From: an uncultured Flavobacteriales bacterium
GTDB lineage: Bacteria > Bacteroidota > Bacteroidia > Flavobacteriales_D > Crocinitomicaceae
Reading direction: 5' to 3'
Assembly: GCA_913020765.1 (NCBI GenBank)
Contig: CAJWAO010000006.1
Location: forward strand, 1-54,345
Length of the DNA: 54,345 nt
Shown: piece by piece, positions 34,938-45,100 of the stretch
How positions within the stretch are numbered: position 1 is the first letter of the stretch
Layout of the letters: each line of letters opens with the position of its first letter
The notes under the pieces: model-generated
Databases searched by the model: none
Seen by the model: the letters and a program-made list of their open reading frames with translations, nothing else
Told to the model about the DNA's origin: nothing
Translations under genes and position numbers: made by a program

Positions 34938-36862
34938 TGTTCTTCCTCTCCTTCAGCAAGGGGCTCAGTCTGCATGATAAAATCAACATCAGAACCTGGC
35001 TTCGAATAGTCATAAGGCCAACGATGGACTGTGGGTAGATCCCCCGGCCAGTTACCATGAACATGTTCGACAGGAGTGGTCCATTCCAGGGTAGTTGACC
35101 TCCACGGATTTTGAGGTGCTCTAGGGCCTCTAAAAATGCTATAAAAGAAATTGAAAAGGAAGATGATTTGTGCAACGGCAGAAAAAATGGCAAAAGTGGT
35201 GACGATCACATTTAAGTCCATCATCATATCTAATGCACCTTGGTCAAAATCTTGATAAACAGAATAATTATAGTACCTTCTAGGGGCACCTGCTAGTCCC
35301 ACAAAGTGCATCGGAAAGAAAACACCATAAGCACCGATTATCGTCAACCAAAAATGCACATAGCCTAATCGCGTATTCATCATCCTACCAAACATTTTAG
35401 GGAACCAATGATAGACACCTGCAAACATACCGAATACAGCTGACATACCCATTACGATGTGAAAGTGAGCAACTACAAAATAAGTATCATGTATTGCAAT
35501 ATCTAAGGCCGAGTCCGCTAAGATAATACCCGTTACACCGCCTGTTATAAAGGTGGATACCAAACCGATTGCAAACATCATTGCAGGGGTTAAAACTAAG
35601 GACCCCTTCCACAAAGTGGTTAAATAATTAAATACTTTGACCGCTGAAGGAATAGCGATTAATAATGTTGTAAAAACAAAGACCGAACCGAGAAATGGAT
35701 TCATTCCCGTAATAAACATGTGGTGCCCCCATACAATAAACGATAAAAATCCAATGGCCATAATCGAACCAATCATCGCTTTATATCCAAATATTGGCTT
35801 TCTTGAATTTGTCGCAATTACCTCAGAGGAAAGTCCAAGGGCCGGTAATAAAACAATATACACCTCTGGATGCCCAAGGAACCAAAACAAATGCTGATAA
35901 AGTATCGGTGAACCTCCGTGATTTGCGAGCATATCTGAACCTACTATTATATCGGAAAGATAAAAACTCGTACCCGCCATTCGATCCATCAGGAGCAAAA
36001 GAGCAGCCGAGAGAAGAACAGGAAATGATAGAGTACCTAAAATAGCGGTAACAAAAAATGCCCAAATTGTCAGCGGCATTCTCGTCATGGTCATCCCTTT
36101 CGTTCTTAAATTCAAAACAGTAACAATATAATTTAAAGAACCTATTAACGAGGAAGCAATAAATATGGTCATAGAAAATAACCAGAATGTCATCCCTAAA
36201 CCTGAACCGGAAACGGACTGTGGAAGGGCTGAAAGCGGAGGATAAATTGTCCAGCCAGCCATCGCCGGCCCTGAACCATCCCAAACGCCGGGTAAGGAGG
36301 TTGTAGGGTCTCCAATCTGAATACCAAATACGGCTCCTTCTTGAATAAATAAGGAGGCAAACATTAATAAAGATGATAAAAAGAAGAACCAATATGACAA
36401 CATATTCATAAAACCAGAGGCCATATCGCGAGCCCCAAGTTGCAGTGGAATAAGAAGATTAGAAAAGGTCCCAGACAGCCCACCCGTGAGAAGGAAAAAC
36501 ACCATAATGGTTCCGTGCAATGTTACCAACCCCAAATACATGTCTTCTTTCAGAATTCCGTCAGGAGCCCATGTATCACCGAGGAAAAGACTCAATACAG
36601 AAGACTCTTCACCAGGCCATGCCAATTGAATTCGGAATAAAATGGAAAGCATCATAGCCACGAGACCCATAAATACGGCAGTCATTAAAAATTGCTTTCC
36701 AATCATTTTATGGTCATGACTAAAAATATATTTCGAAACAAAGTTTTCCTCCTCATGATCGTGATCATGGTCTATTAAAACTTCTCCCAACTTTGGCTGC
36801 TTCAGGCCTTTATTTGTACCCTGTGGGAGAACAAATTCTTCAAATGGTTTTGATTTTTTCAT
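34934..36862 (-). CDS. coxA: Cytochrome c oxidase subunit I
   Basis: Catalytic subunit of the heme-copper oxygen reductase, 642 residues with about 12 membrane helices. Heme a and a3 ligands and CuB ligands are seen: TLHGTIMVFF, GHPEVYIVLLP (His, Glu and cross-linked Tyr; type A1), WGHHMFITG and DTYFVVAHFHIVMG. The N-terminus carries a His/Asp-rich patch (DHDHDHEEE, about 32-40) before the first helix. Last gene of the act-cox operon; subunits III and IV are not next to it. Its stop overlaps that of the convergent DUF3109 gene. Confidence 0.95.
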   Translation of the reverse strand: MKKSKPFEEFVLPQGTNKGLKQPKLGEVLIDHDHDHEEENFVSKYIFSHDHKMIGKQFLMTAVFMGLVAMMLSILFRIQLAWPGEESSVLSLFLGDTWAPDGILKEDMYLGLVTLHGTIMVFFLLTGGLSGTFSNLLIPLQLGARDMASGFMNMLSYWFFFLSSLLMFASLFIQEGAVFGIQIGDPTTSLPGVWDGSGPAMAGWTIYPPLSALPQSVSGSGLGMTFWLFSMTIFIASSLIGSLNYIVTVLNLRTKGMTMTRMPLTIWAFFVTAILGTLSFPVLLSAALLLLMDRMAGTSFYLSDIIVGSDMLANHGGSPILYQHLFWFLGHPEVYIVLLPALGLSSEVIATNSRKPIFGYKAMIGSIMAIGFLSFIVWGHHMFITGMNPFLGSVFVFTTLLIAIPSAVKVFNYLTTLWKGSLVLTPAMMFAIGLVSTFITGGVTGIILADSALDIAIHDTYFVVAHFHIVMGMSAVFGMFAGVYHWFPKMFGRMMNTRLGYVHFWLTIIGAYGVFFPMHFVGLAGAPRRYYNYSVYQDFDQGALDMMMDLNVIVTTFAIFSAVAQIIFLFNFFYSIFRGPRAPQNPWRSTTLEWTTPVEHVHGNWPGDLPTVHRWPYDYSKPGSDVDFIMQTEPLAEGEEEH

Positions 36863-36880
36863 TTTCTCTTCTTGTAATCA

Positions 36881-38266
36881 CTATTTTGCTGCAATCATTT
36901 CTGTCTCTTCATTTGGAAAGTACTGATCTTTGAATGTGGCTTTTCTTTTTAATGCCATCCAATCATCATACTCCGCCTCTGGATAGACCACAACAATCAT
37001 TTTCATCTTATAATGGGCGCCTCCACAAATCTTATTACACATAATAACATAATTAAATTCATCATTGTTCTTTGATGCTCTCATTTCCTGAGTGGTTAAG
37101 ATTGGTGTAAATTTAAAGCTTGTTGGCATTCCAGGTACCACATTCATTTGCGCCCGAAAGTGAGGGAAATAGGCGGAATGAATCACATCTTTTGCCCTAA
37201 AAGAAAAATCATATTCACGACCCTTACATAAATAGAGCGTGTCTTTCTGTATGATATCATTTAAGGTATATTTATCTTGGCTAGGATTGTGGTTTTGCTT
37301 CATCTGAACCAAACTACGATACAACCTTTCCTTCGTTGACAGATCTTTCTCCAAATCACCAATGATTGATTTCGTTTCATCATTTGGCTCGTTCAAGGTT
37401 ATTTTTATGTGGTCACCCCCTCCGGTATACCTACCATAAAGTTGTTTTAATTGCTCCTCTGCACCAACTAGATTGAATTCGGAGGACGAGATCTCTGTCA
37501 CCAATTCATCAACATCAGATTTATAGTCTGAAGAAGATATCAAGCTTCTGTATTCAGAAGAAAGATAATCGAAGTTGATAAGCTTTAATTTTTGCTCAAC
37601 GGCTTCAATTGATTTTCCCATTTCTTGAACTGAGGAATCAATTGTACTCCCGGTCATAAGTGCAAGCTCGTTATTTCCAGTAGTTAGTTTGTAATCAAAT
37701 TTACCCAAAGTATTGTCCTCGCCCGCATAGCGCGCTACCCATGCAAACTGGTAAGCAAATAGCTCAATCTTTTCAGCTTTTTTAGATGCATCTGCTGTTA
37801 ATTCTGACCATGACTTCAAACCAAGGATGATGATTACTGCGAGAACCACAGCTGGGACAATTGTCCAGATCATTTCCAATTTATTATTATGCGAATAGTA
37901 TTTCGCTTTTACCCCAGGCTTTCGTACATATTTAAATGAAAAAAAGAAGAGCAAGAAGTTCGTAAGAAAAAATACTGCGATAATTATGACAAAATTTATA
38001 TTCAATAACCAATCTGTTTCAACGCCCTGTATGGATGCGGCCTCTCCTCTTCCTGTCCAACCAAATCTCAATACGAGATAAATGAATCCAGAAAACAGGA
38101 ATAACATAAATCCAATCATTAATTTGGCATTGAGATTGTTGTCTCTGTTTGGGATGTCGTGTTCACCTCGGTCTTTTAACTTATACGTTAACTCGTAAAG
38201 CCTGACTAGCTGAGCAAGCGCGATAACCCCTGTTACAAGTACAATAAGAATTATAATTTTTTCCAT
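36881..38266 (-). CDS. coxB: Cytochrome c oxidase subunit II with long insertion
   Basis: CuA-carrying subunit that receives electrons from cytochrome c; 461 residues, longer than most. It has N-terminal membrane helices (about 4-20, 48-68, 92-115, 130-155) and the CuA domain with HSAYFPHFRAQMNVVPG (about 350-366) and the binding loop CNKICGGAHYKM (about 409-420). The usual Glu of the CxExC loop is Lys, which I recall as common in Bacteroidota. Between AWVARYAGEDNTLGKFDY and DTLYLCKGREYDF (about 190-338) lies an insert of some 140 residues, largely helical and charged, that standard CoxB lacks. Confidence 0.9.
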   Translation of the reverse strand: MEKIIILIVLVTGVIALAQLVRLYELTYKLKDRGEHDIPNRDNNLNAKLMIGFMLFLFSGFIYLVLRFGWTGRGEAASIQGVETDWLLNINFVIIIAVFFLTNFLLFFFSFKYVRKPGVKAKYYSHNNKLEMIWTIVPAVVLAVIIILGLKSWSELTADASKKAEKIELFAYQFAWVARYAGEDNTLGKFDYKLTTGNNELALMTGSTIDSSVQEMGKSIEAVEQKLKLINFDYLSSEYRSLISSSDYKSDVDELVTEISSSEFNLVGAEEQLKQLYGRYTGGGDHIKITLNEPNDETKSIIGDLEKDLSTKERLYRSLVQMKQNHNPSQDKYTLNDIIQKDTLYLCKGREYDFSFRAKDVIHSAYFPHFRAQMNVVPGMPTSFKFTPILTTQEMRASKNNDEFNYVIMCNKICGGAHYKMKMIVVVYPEAEYDDWMALKRKATFKDQYFPNEETEMIAAK

Positions 38267-38286
38267 TTCTCTATCGCCGTATTAAG

Positions 38287-39474
38287 TTAAATTTCATGGT
38301 GTATACTCTCATCCAAAAATGGATGGTTATGCGCCGTCAGAGGTGCCTTTGTCAAGTTTTTCAAAATAACTAAAATGAAAATACTCATTACAGTTAGTGC
38401 CATTCCGATTTCTAAGAGCCCAATATGTGCCGTGGGTCCCATGGAGCCTGCGGTAACCATTATATAGACATCAACCCAGTGACCTCCAATTATAATTAAT
38501 CCTATAAAGGTCAAGATACCTGCATTTCTTTTTGCATCCCTAGACATTAAAATGAGCATGGGGAATGCAAAATTGATAAAGAACATACCAAAGTATAAGA
38601 GTTTATAATTCTCTATTCTCATCTGAAAATATGTCGCCTCTTCACCGATATTTGCATACCAAATCAACATGAATTGAGAAAACCAAAGATATGACCAAAG
38701 AAAAGAGGTTGCAAAAGCCCATTTGCCTAAATCATGTATGTGGTGGTCATTTACTTTCTCTAAATGACCTAATTTTTTTAAGTAAAGCGTTACCATAATC
38801 AACACAACCATTGTTGTGCACCACATACCTGCAAAGGTATACCAACCGAAGAGGGTTGAAAACCAGTGCACATCAATAGACATCAACCAGTCCCATGAGG
38901 ATGTTGAACTGAATACAGCGAAGAATACCAAGAATAACGCTCCTTTTTTATAGTTCATGAAATGTAAATCCGTTCCGCCAACCCTGTCTTCTTCAAGAGA
39001 GCGTCTTCTGAAGCCGCGAAGAAAGATAAAGTAACATGCGAAATAAGCAATTGTTCTAATCCAAAAGAATGTAGGATTCAAGTATGCCGTTTTACCTTGA
39101 ATAATTGGGTCGTGAGATACCACCTCTGGATCCATCCACTGGTAAACATGAGCACCGTCCAATGCAGTTATAATCACAAGAACAACACCCAATAGAGCCA
39201 TTCCCAAAGGTAAAAACCCAGCGACAGCCTCTATCACTCTTTTCACTGCAGCATACCAACCTGTCTCAGTAGCGTAAGCCAACGAAAGAAAAAATAAAGC
39301 ACCGAGCCCCATCGCAAAAAAGAAAAAGGAATCGATCAGACCATTTGTTAGTAGTCGAGTAACAAAATGATGGCTCTTCATACCTGTTAAAACGCCAACC
39401 AAAGTCAATGTAAGGCCTATTGCCAACATAATATAAATGTTCCTTTTAGCTGTTTTTGTTATTTCAAATTCCAT
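38287..39474 (-). CDS. actF: Alternative complex III subunit ActF
   Basis: Membrane subunit of alternative complex III (quinol:cytochrome c oxidoreductase), 395 residues with about ten membrane helices. It is the second NrfD/PsrC-like quinone-interacting protein of the complex, paralogous to ActC. Features include GLGALFFLSLAYATETGWY and a middle section with SSTSSWDWLMSIDVHWFSTL, recognisable in Bacteroidota ActF. It is encoded between actE and coxB, 12 to 20 bases from each neighbour, so the complex and the oxidase it feeds are made together. Confidence 0.9.
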   Translation of the reverse strand: MEFEITKTAKRNIYIMLAIGLTLTLVGVLTGMKSHHFVTRLLTNGLIDSFFFFAMGLGALFFLSLAYATETGWYAAVKRVIEAVAGFLPLGMALLGVVLVIITALDGAHVYQWMDPEVVSHDPIIQGKTAYLNPTFFWIRTIAYFACYFIFLRGFRRRSLEEDRVGGTDLHFMNYKKGALFLVFFAVFSSTSSWDWLMSIDVHWFSTLFGWYTFAGMWCTTMVVLIMVTLYLKKLGHLEKVNDHHIHDLGKWAFATSFLWSYLWFSQFMLIWYANIGEEATYFQMRIENYKLLYFGMFFINFAFPMLILMSRDAKRNAGILTFIGLIIIGGHWVDVYIMVTAGSMGPTAHIGLLEIGMALTVMSIFILVILKNLTKAPLTAHNHPFLDESIHHEI

Positions 39475-39485
39475 TTATATATCTT

Positions 39486-40220
39486 TTACTTCGAGTCAGT
39501 TGTTTTGCTATCCGACTCATCTTTTTCCTCAAAATTACCGTATCCCTCACGTTGGAATTGACGCACATAGTGAACAAGCGTCCAAATTTCTTTCTTATCC
39601 AATAAAGATCCATGTGCCCCCATATAACCTTTTCCGTAATATATACTATAGAAAATTTTTCCTTCCGATAGCGTATCAAGATTTTTATAGGCCGGAACTA
39701 CACCTAAATCACCATAAGCACCACTTTGAATCATTGTACCATTCCCGTCCCCTTTTTCACCATGACAGTGGGTACACATTGCTTCGTAGAGCCTTTCACC
39801 TTCTTTTAAGATTGATTTTGCATTTTGGGCAGTCATCGTCAAAGGATTTATCGTATCCAATCTAGCGTTTTCATAACCACTCTCCGTATCTAAATCCCAG
39901 CCGTACAAACCGTGACTCTCTCTCCATGTCATTCCAGCTTTTCTTTTGTTCGGTAACATTAACTCAACTTCCTTTTTATTCACCCCGTAATACGGAATGG
40001 TATACTTAGGCGTTTGACGTGCCGATATTCTGGCTTTGACCTCTGTATTTTCACGTCCCTGTATTTCACCATAATCGACATAAGCCTCAATTGCGGGGGA
40101 ACGATACATATCAGGCATGTACTCCTTTCCTGGACTATCTGAACTAGAAGAACAGGAGCTAAGCATCACAATGAATGTTAGAGCGAAAAAACCAATATGT
40201 ATTTTATTTTTTTTAATCAT
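39486..40220 (-). CDS. actE: Alternative complex III cytochrome c subunit ActE
   Basis: Monoheme c-type cytochrome lipoprotein of alternative complex III, 244 residues. The signal ends in FIVMLSSCSSS, with the acylated Cys at about residue 23, so the protein is anchored at the membrane surface facing the periplasm. The heme site is CTHCHGEKGDGNG (about 148-160); a likely axial Met is in GKGYMGAHGSLL. A TTG two codons upstream would extend the frame slightly, but the ATG is preferred. It probably passes electrons from ActA to the oxidase. Confidence 0.9.
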   Translation of the reverse strand: MIKKNKIHIGFFALTFIVMLSSCSSSSDSPGKEYMPDMYRSPAIEAYVDYGEIQGRENTEVKARISARQTPKYTIPYYGVNKKEVELMLPNKRKAGMTWRESHGLYGWDLDTESGYENARLDTINPLTMTAQNAKSILKEGERLYEAMCTHCHGEKGDGNGTMIQSGAYGDLGVVPAYKNLDTLSEGKIFYSIYYGKGYMGAHGSLLDKKEIWTLVHYVRQFQREGYGNFEEKDESDSKTTDSK

Positions 40221-40242
40221 TATCAAAGTGTTATAGCTTCAC

Positions 40243-40773
40243 TCAAATGGTTTTTTTATCAATTTCAATATACCCTGTTTTTTTAATTAATTTATCCAAT
40301 TCTTTTTCGTCCATGGAATTTTCAGCAGTTCTAATTTCAATAACAAATTTATCATCTGTAGTTCTTGGATCAGGATTTTGTGCCGGCATTCCGGGTAAGG
40401 TTTTGTTCCGCAAGAAGTATGTGATGGCCATTCCGTGCGCCGCGCAAAGAACGGTAAATTCGAAGGAGATAGGAACAAAAGCTAATAAGTTCTCAAAGTA
40501 GGAAAAGTTTGGCTTTCCACCGATATTCATCGGCCAATCTTTAATCATGAAGAACCGCATACCAAGAGTGGCTAGTGTGAGTCCCGTTAAACCATATAAA
40601 AACGACATGATTCCCAAGCGCGTGTTTTTAACACCAATAATTGGATCAATACCGTGGATTGGAAATGGAGAAAAAGTATCCGAAATCTTAACCCCTTTGG
40701 ACACAAGCATTTTGGCGCCATCCTTGAGAATCCCGTCACAGTCAAACATTACATAAATTACTTTTTCAGACAT
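40243..40773 (-). CDS. actD: Alternative complex III subunit ActD (DUF3341)
   Basis: Membrane subunit with two transmembrane helices in the middle (about 55-78 and 98-120), 176 residues, of the DUF3341 family. The N-terminal soluble part contains FDCDGILKDGAKML and the conserved FPIHGID loop. It carries no cofactor motif; in solved complexes ActD stabilises ActC. Encoded between actC and actE. Confidence 0.9.
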   Translation of the reverse strand: MSEKVIYVMFDCDGILKDGAKMLVSKGVKISDTFSPFPIHGIDPIIGVKNTRLGIMSFLYGLTGLTLATLGMRFFMIKDWPMNIGGKPNFSYFENLLAFVPISFEFTVLCAAHGMAITYFLRNKTLPGMPAQNPDPRTTDDKFVIEIRTAENSMDEKELDKLIKKTGYIEIDKKTI

Positions 40774-40782
40774 CTATTTCCC

Positions 40783-42171
40783 TTAATGCGATTTATAATA
40801 ATCTGGTGATTCCTTGTAAGATTGTCCCGACCCCTTTAATATGGATTTAACCTCATTCAAAGCCAAAACCGGAAAAAATCTTGCAAACAATAAAAAGAAA
40901 ACAAAAAATAAACCAATTGTACCTACATAAACTCCTATATCTATAGGACTCGGATAATGCATACTCCACGAAGAAGGTAGATAATCTCTATGGATTGAGG
41001 TTACAATAATCACATAACGCTCAAACCACATTCCTATATTCACTACAATCGAAATGAAAAATGTAAATAATAGACTTCGTCTTAATTTTCTGAACCACAT
41101 CAATTGCGGAGAAACAACATTACATGTCATCATTGCCGCATATGACCACCAATAAGGACCTGTTGCCCTATTTATAAAAGCATAAGCCTCATACTCTACT
41201 CCAGAATACCAAGAAATAAAAAGCTCCGTAATGTAGGCAGTCCCAACAATGGAGCCTGTAACCATAATTACGATGTTCATGTATTCTACATGCTTTGTAT
41301 GAATATATGCCTCAAGATTCATGGCTTTCCTCATAATTAGCATTAAGGTTTGTACCATCGCAAACCCAGAGAAAACGGCACCTGCCACAAAATAAGGTGG
41401 GAAAATCGTAGTATGCCAACCGGGGATGACCGATGTGGCAAAATCAAAAGATACAATAGAGTGAACGGAAAAAACAAGAGGTGTTGCCAGTCCAGCCAAA
41501 ACTAAAGAAACCAACTCAAAACGATTCCACTCTTTTGCCCTTCCAGACCAGCCGAATGCCAAAATTGAATACATTTTTTTTGATATCGGTTTTTTTGCCC
41601 TATCTCTAATCGTTGCAAAATCCGGAATCAAACCAATGTACCAAAAAACTAAACCAACAGAGAGGTAAGTTGATATTGCAAATACATCCCAGAGAAGTGG
41701 TGAATTAAAGTTTACCCATAATGATCCAAACTGATTTGGAATAGGCATAACCCAATACCCTACCCATAATCGACCCATGTGAATTAATGGGAATAAACCG
41801 GCCATAAATACAGCGAAAATGGTCATCGCCTCGGCTGACCTGTTGATTGCCATTCTCCATTTCTGTCTAAATAATAATAAAACAGCCGATATTAATGTTC
41901 CTGCGTGACCTATACCGACCCACCAAACAAAGTTTGTGATATCCCAAGCCCATCCAATGGTTTTATTTAAACCCCAAACACCGACACCTGTACCTAGCAG
42001 GTATAATATGCACCCTACACCATAAACCCCTATGATTAGTGCAATCCCAAATAAAATATACCACAGCTTTGGTGCTTTATCCTCAATGGGCCTACACACA
42101 TCTTCAGTGATGTCGTGAAAAGACTTGTGACCAAGTATGAGCGGTTCCCTTATTGCTGCTTCCTTTTGCAT
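40783..42171 (-). CDS. actC: Alternative complex III subunit ActC (NrfD/PsrC-like)
   Basis: Integral membrane subunit with about ten helices, 462 residues, of the NrfD/PsrC polysulfide-reductase family; it holds the quinol oxidation site and probably a proton path. Visible landmarks are TNFVWWVGIGHAGTLISAVLL, which carries the conserved His of the family, and SIVSFDFATSVIPGWHTTIFPP. It begins 11 bases after actB. ActC and ActB together form the quinol-to-Fe-S module. Confidence 0.93.
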   Translation of the reverse strand: MQKEAAIREPLILGHKSFHDITEDVCRPIEDKAPKLWYILFGIALIIGVYGVGCILYLLGTGVGVWGLNKTIGWAWDITNFVWWVGIGHAGTLISAVLLLFRQKWRMAINRSAEAMTIFAVFMAGLFPLIHMGRLWVGYWVMPIPNQFGSLWVNFNSPLLWDVFAISTYLSVGLVFWYIGLIPDFATIRDRAKKPISKKMYSILAFGWSGRAKEWNRFELVSLVLAGLATPLVFSVHSIVSFDFATSVIPGWHTTIFPPYFVAGAVFSGFAMVQTLMLIMRKAMNLEAYIHTKHVEYMNIVIMVTGSIVGTAYITELFISWYSGVEYEAYAFINRATGPYWWSYAAMMTCNVVSPQLMWFRKLRRSLLFTFFISIVVNIGMWFERYVIIVTSIHRDYLPSSWSMHYPSPIDIGVYVGTIGLFFVFFLLFARFFPVLALNEVKSILKGSGQSYKESPDYYKSH

Positions 42172-42182
42172 AATTCTTTTTC

Positions 42183-45100
42183 TTAATGTTTTTGATGGTT
42201 GGTTTCATGCTTAGCTTCCCCGTGACCATCATGCGCCGCATGGTTTTCAGTACCGTGCGCAGAACCATGACCATGCCCCTCAGCTTGTAACTTTTCAAGC
42301 AAGTCATTTTCTTCATTGCGAACTTTAACTTTGTACCATACATTGGGTTTCACTCCAACCTCTTCCAAGGCCTGATAAGATCTCTTGTCTTCGGAACTTT
42401 TTCTGACAGCCGAATTGATGTCATTCCAATCACCAAATGTTATTGCACCGGCAGGACAAGAATCTCCGCACACCGCACTGGTGTCCTCATCCGTAAGTGG
42501 CCTATTCTCTTTTTTAGCCTTGAGCTTCGCTGCTTGTATAGTTTGAACGCACATCGAGCATTTCTCCATTACACCACGAGTTCTAACGGTAACATCCGGA
42601 TTTAAGACCATTCTACCTAAATCGTCTTGTGCAGGATTTATTTCTGTAAACTTTTTGTAAGATGGATAGTTAAACCAATTGAACCTCCTTACCTTATAAG
42701 GACAGTTATTTGCGCAATACCTTGTACCAATACATCTATTGTAGGTCATTTGATTTAATCCTTCGTTACTATGCGTGGTTGCAGCAACAGGACAAACTGT
42801 TTCACATGGTGCATGATTACAATGCTGGCACATCATCGGCATATGAACAACCTTTGGGTTTGCGGCAGCTAATTCTGCTTTGCTGAAAGAAAAAGTCTCT
42901 TTGTCCTTTCGCGTTCCAATAGTGGCTTCCTCATCACTTGCATAGTACCTATCTAAACGCAGCCAATGCATTTCTCGTCCCCTTCGAACCTCATCTTTAC
43001 CAACAACAGGTACATTATTTTCAGCCTGACAAGCGATAAGGCATGACCCACAACCAAAACAAGCATTTAAATCAATTGTCATTGCCCATCTGTGTCCAAT
43101 ATTTTCAACCGGGTGTTCATCCCATAAGTCAAATTCACCTACCGGCTTCTCGACGTGATGACCGTTCTCATCAATTGTCTGTAACGTGTGTGTAGGATTG
43201 TAAGACTCTTTATCATGAGAATCATAAATAGATTTCGTCGTCTCTCGAACAACAGAGTGCCTGCCCATTACAGTATGATGAATCTGTGTCGCAGCGATAA
43301 TATAATCACCATCTATTTTTTTCAATTTCCCAGAATTGGAATAGTTGAATACTTTTGACTCCGCAGAAAGCATCTTAAATGAATTTTCCCCTATCGGCTT
43401 TGGGTGTCCTTTTTCATTTAAAATATACCCCCCATATTCTTTTGTCTGATAGGCAGCTTTTCCAATCTTTTCACCATTTCCGCCACGACCATAGCCCAGT
43501 GCAATTCCAACCGTTCCGAGTGCCTGACCAGGAGATGGATACACCGGTAAATTAAATGTCACTCCATTGGATGAGATAGAAGCCATGGACACACCATTTT
43601 CCTGATCGAATGTTGTAGCATATCCAGCCTTCGTCATTTCTACAGGATTCATTGTGATATAATTGTCCCATGTTACTTTTGAGATAGGGTCTGGCATTTC
43701 TTGAAGCCAAGGATTATTGGCTTGTTCACCCGAACCAATACCAGTTTTTTGATACATCACAATCTCAAGCCCCTTCGCATATTTTGGCAGCTTTGAAATA
43801 GGTGCAGAATTAAATACGAATGTTTCCTCTATTGGAGAAGAAGGAAGGTCAATACAGCTATTGTGCACAGCTAATTCGAAACTTTCACCACTTATCTCTG
43901 AAAAGGTTTTCTTTATTTTTTCATACGCTACAGTCGAGACTTTACCTCCTCTTACTGCAGAGTCAGACCAAACCATTAGTGATTCAATAGGACAAGCCGT
44001 GTTGTGCAATGGGGTTATCATTGGCTGCGAAAGGGCATAATTCTTTGTATTCACATTGAAATCAGACCACCTTTCTAAACTATGGTGTGCAGGACAAATA
44101 AATTTGCACAAAGAAGCAGTCTCATCTGCGTGTGCATTCATAGAAATACTTGTTTCAACTTTCTTAAGCTCTTTGGCAAATTCTGCACCATTTGGCAATG
44201 AGTATACAGGGTTGGAATTGAGGAAAAGAACGACATCCGGTCTTTGGCCTTTTGACATCTTATCTACTAAATCTAGCATTTTTGCCTCTTCCGACTGAAA
44301 CATATTTATCTCATTGTAAATATCTATGGTCGTACCATATGAACCTACAAGGTTATTGATCTCATTTACTAGCTGCTGAATACCAATGTTATTCGTCCCA
44401 CAGACAACAAGCGACTCTTTACCTGACGCTTTAAGTGACTTTATTGCGCCATCAGCGGTCGTTTGAAGTGACTTGGATATTTCAGCCGTTTTTTGAACTT
44501 TTGATTTGTCTAATTTCGAAAGTATATACCTCAGAACATGCTCCTCCTCGGATGGCTTCATCATTGCCCTGTAGTCAGCATTAGATCCTGTAACGCTCAT
44601 GGTTGCCTCAAACTGAAAATGCTTAGACATCCATTCTGAATCAGGATTTCGTTTCATGCCATAATCACATGAGAAGACGGTAGGCAACAACCAGGTGCTG
44701 AGAAAATCAGCACCAAAAGAGACAATCGTTTTTGCTTTTAAAAAGTTGTAGCTTGGTATAAAAGCTTTTCCAAAATTCAGTTCATTCGCCTTTCGCATGG
44801 CGGAGTATGAAATGGGATCGTATTGAATGTGGTCGAAATTACCTGAAATAGAATTCTTCAACCCATCAATTGAGGAAGCTAATGAAGGGCTAATGACTGT
44901 ATTGGAGATCATTACCACATTCTTCGCGGTAGTTAATGATTTTCTTATTTCAGTATCTGCTGAGGACCACTTCGTATCCTTTCCTAATTTCATAGGGTTT
45001 TGAAGCCTCTCTCCGTCGTACAAGCCCAGAACGGATGCGATGATTTGTGCATTGACCACACCTTTTGATAAACCAAAATCTTTATTTCCTTTGATAAAAA

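Noticed and set aside
35823-36392. A 189-codon minus-strand frame inside coxA
   Set aside because: It is a shadow of coxA in another frame with skewed composition (many Arg, Tyr, Ser) and no family features; coxA is certain.
37003-37038. Lys in place of Glu in the CuA loop of CoxB (CNKIC)
   Set aside because: As I recall this is usual in Bacteroidota CoxB; the copper ligands Cys, Cys, His and Met are all kept, so it is not a sign of a dead subunit.
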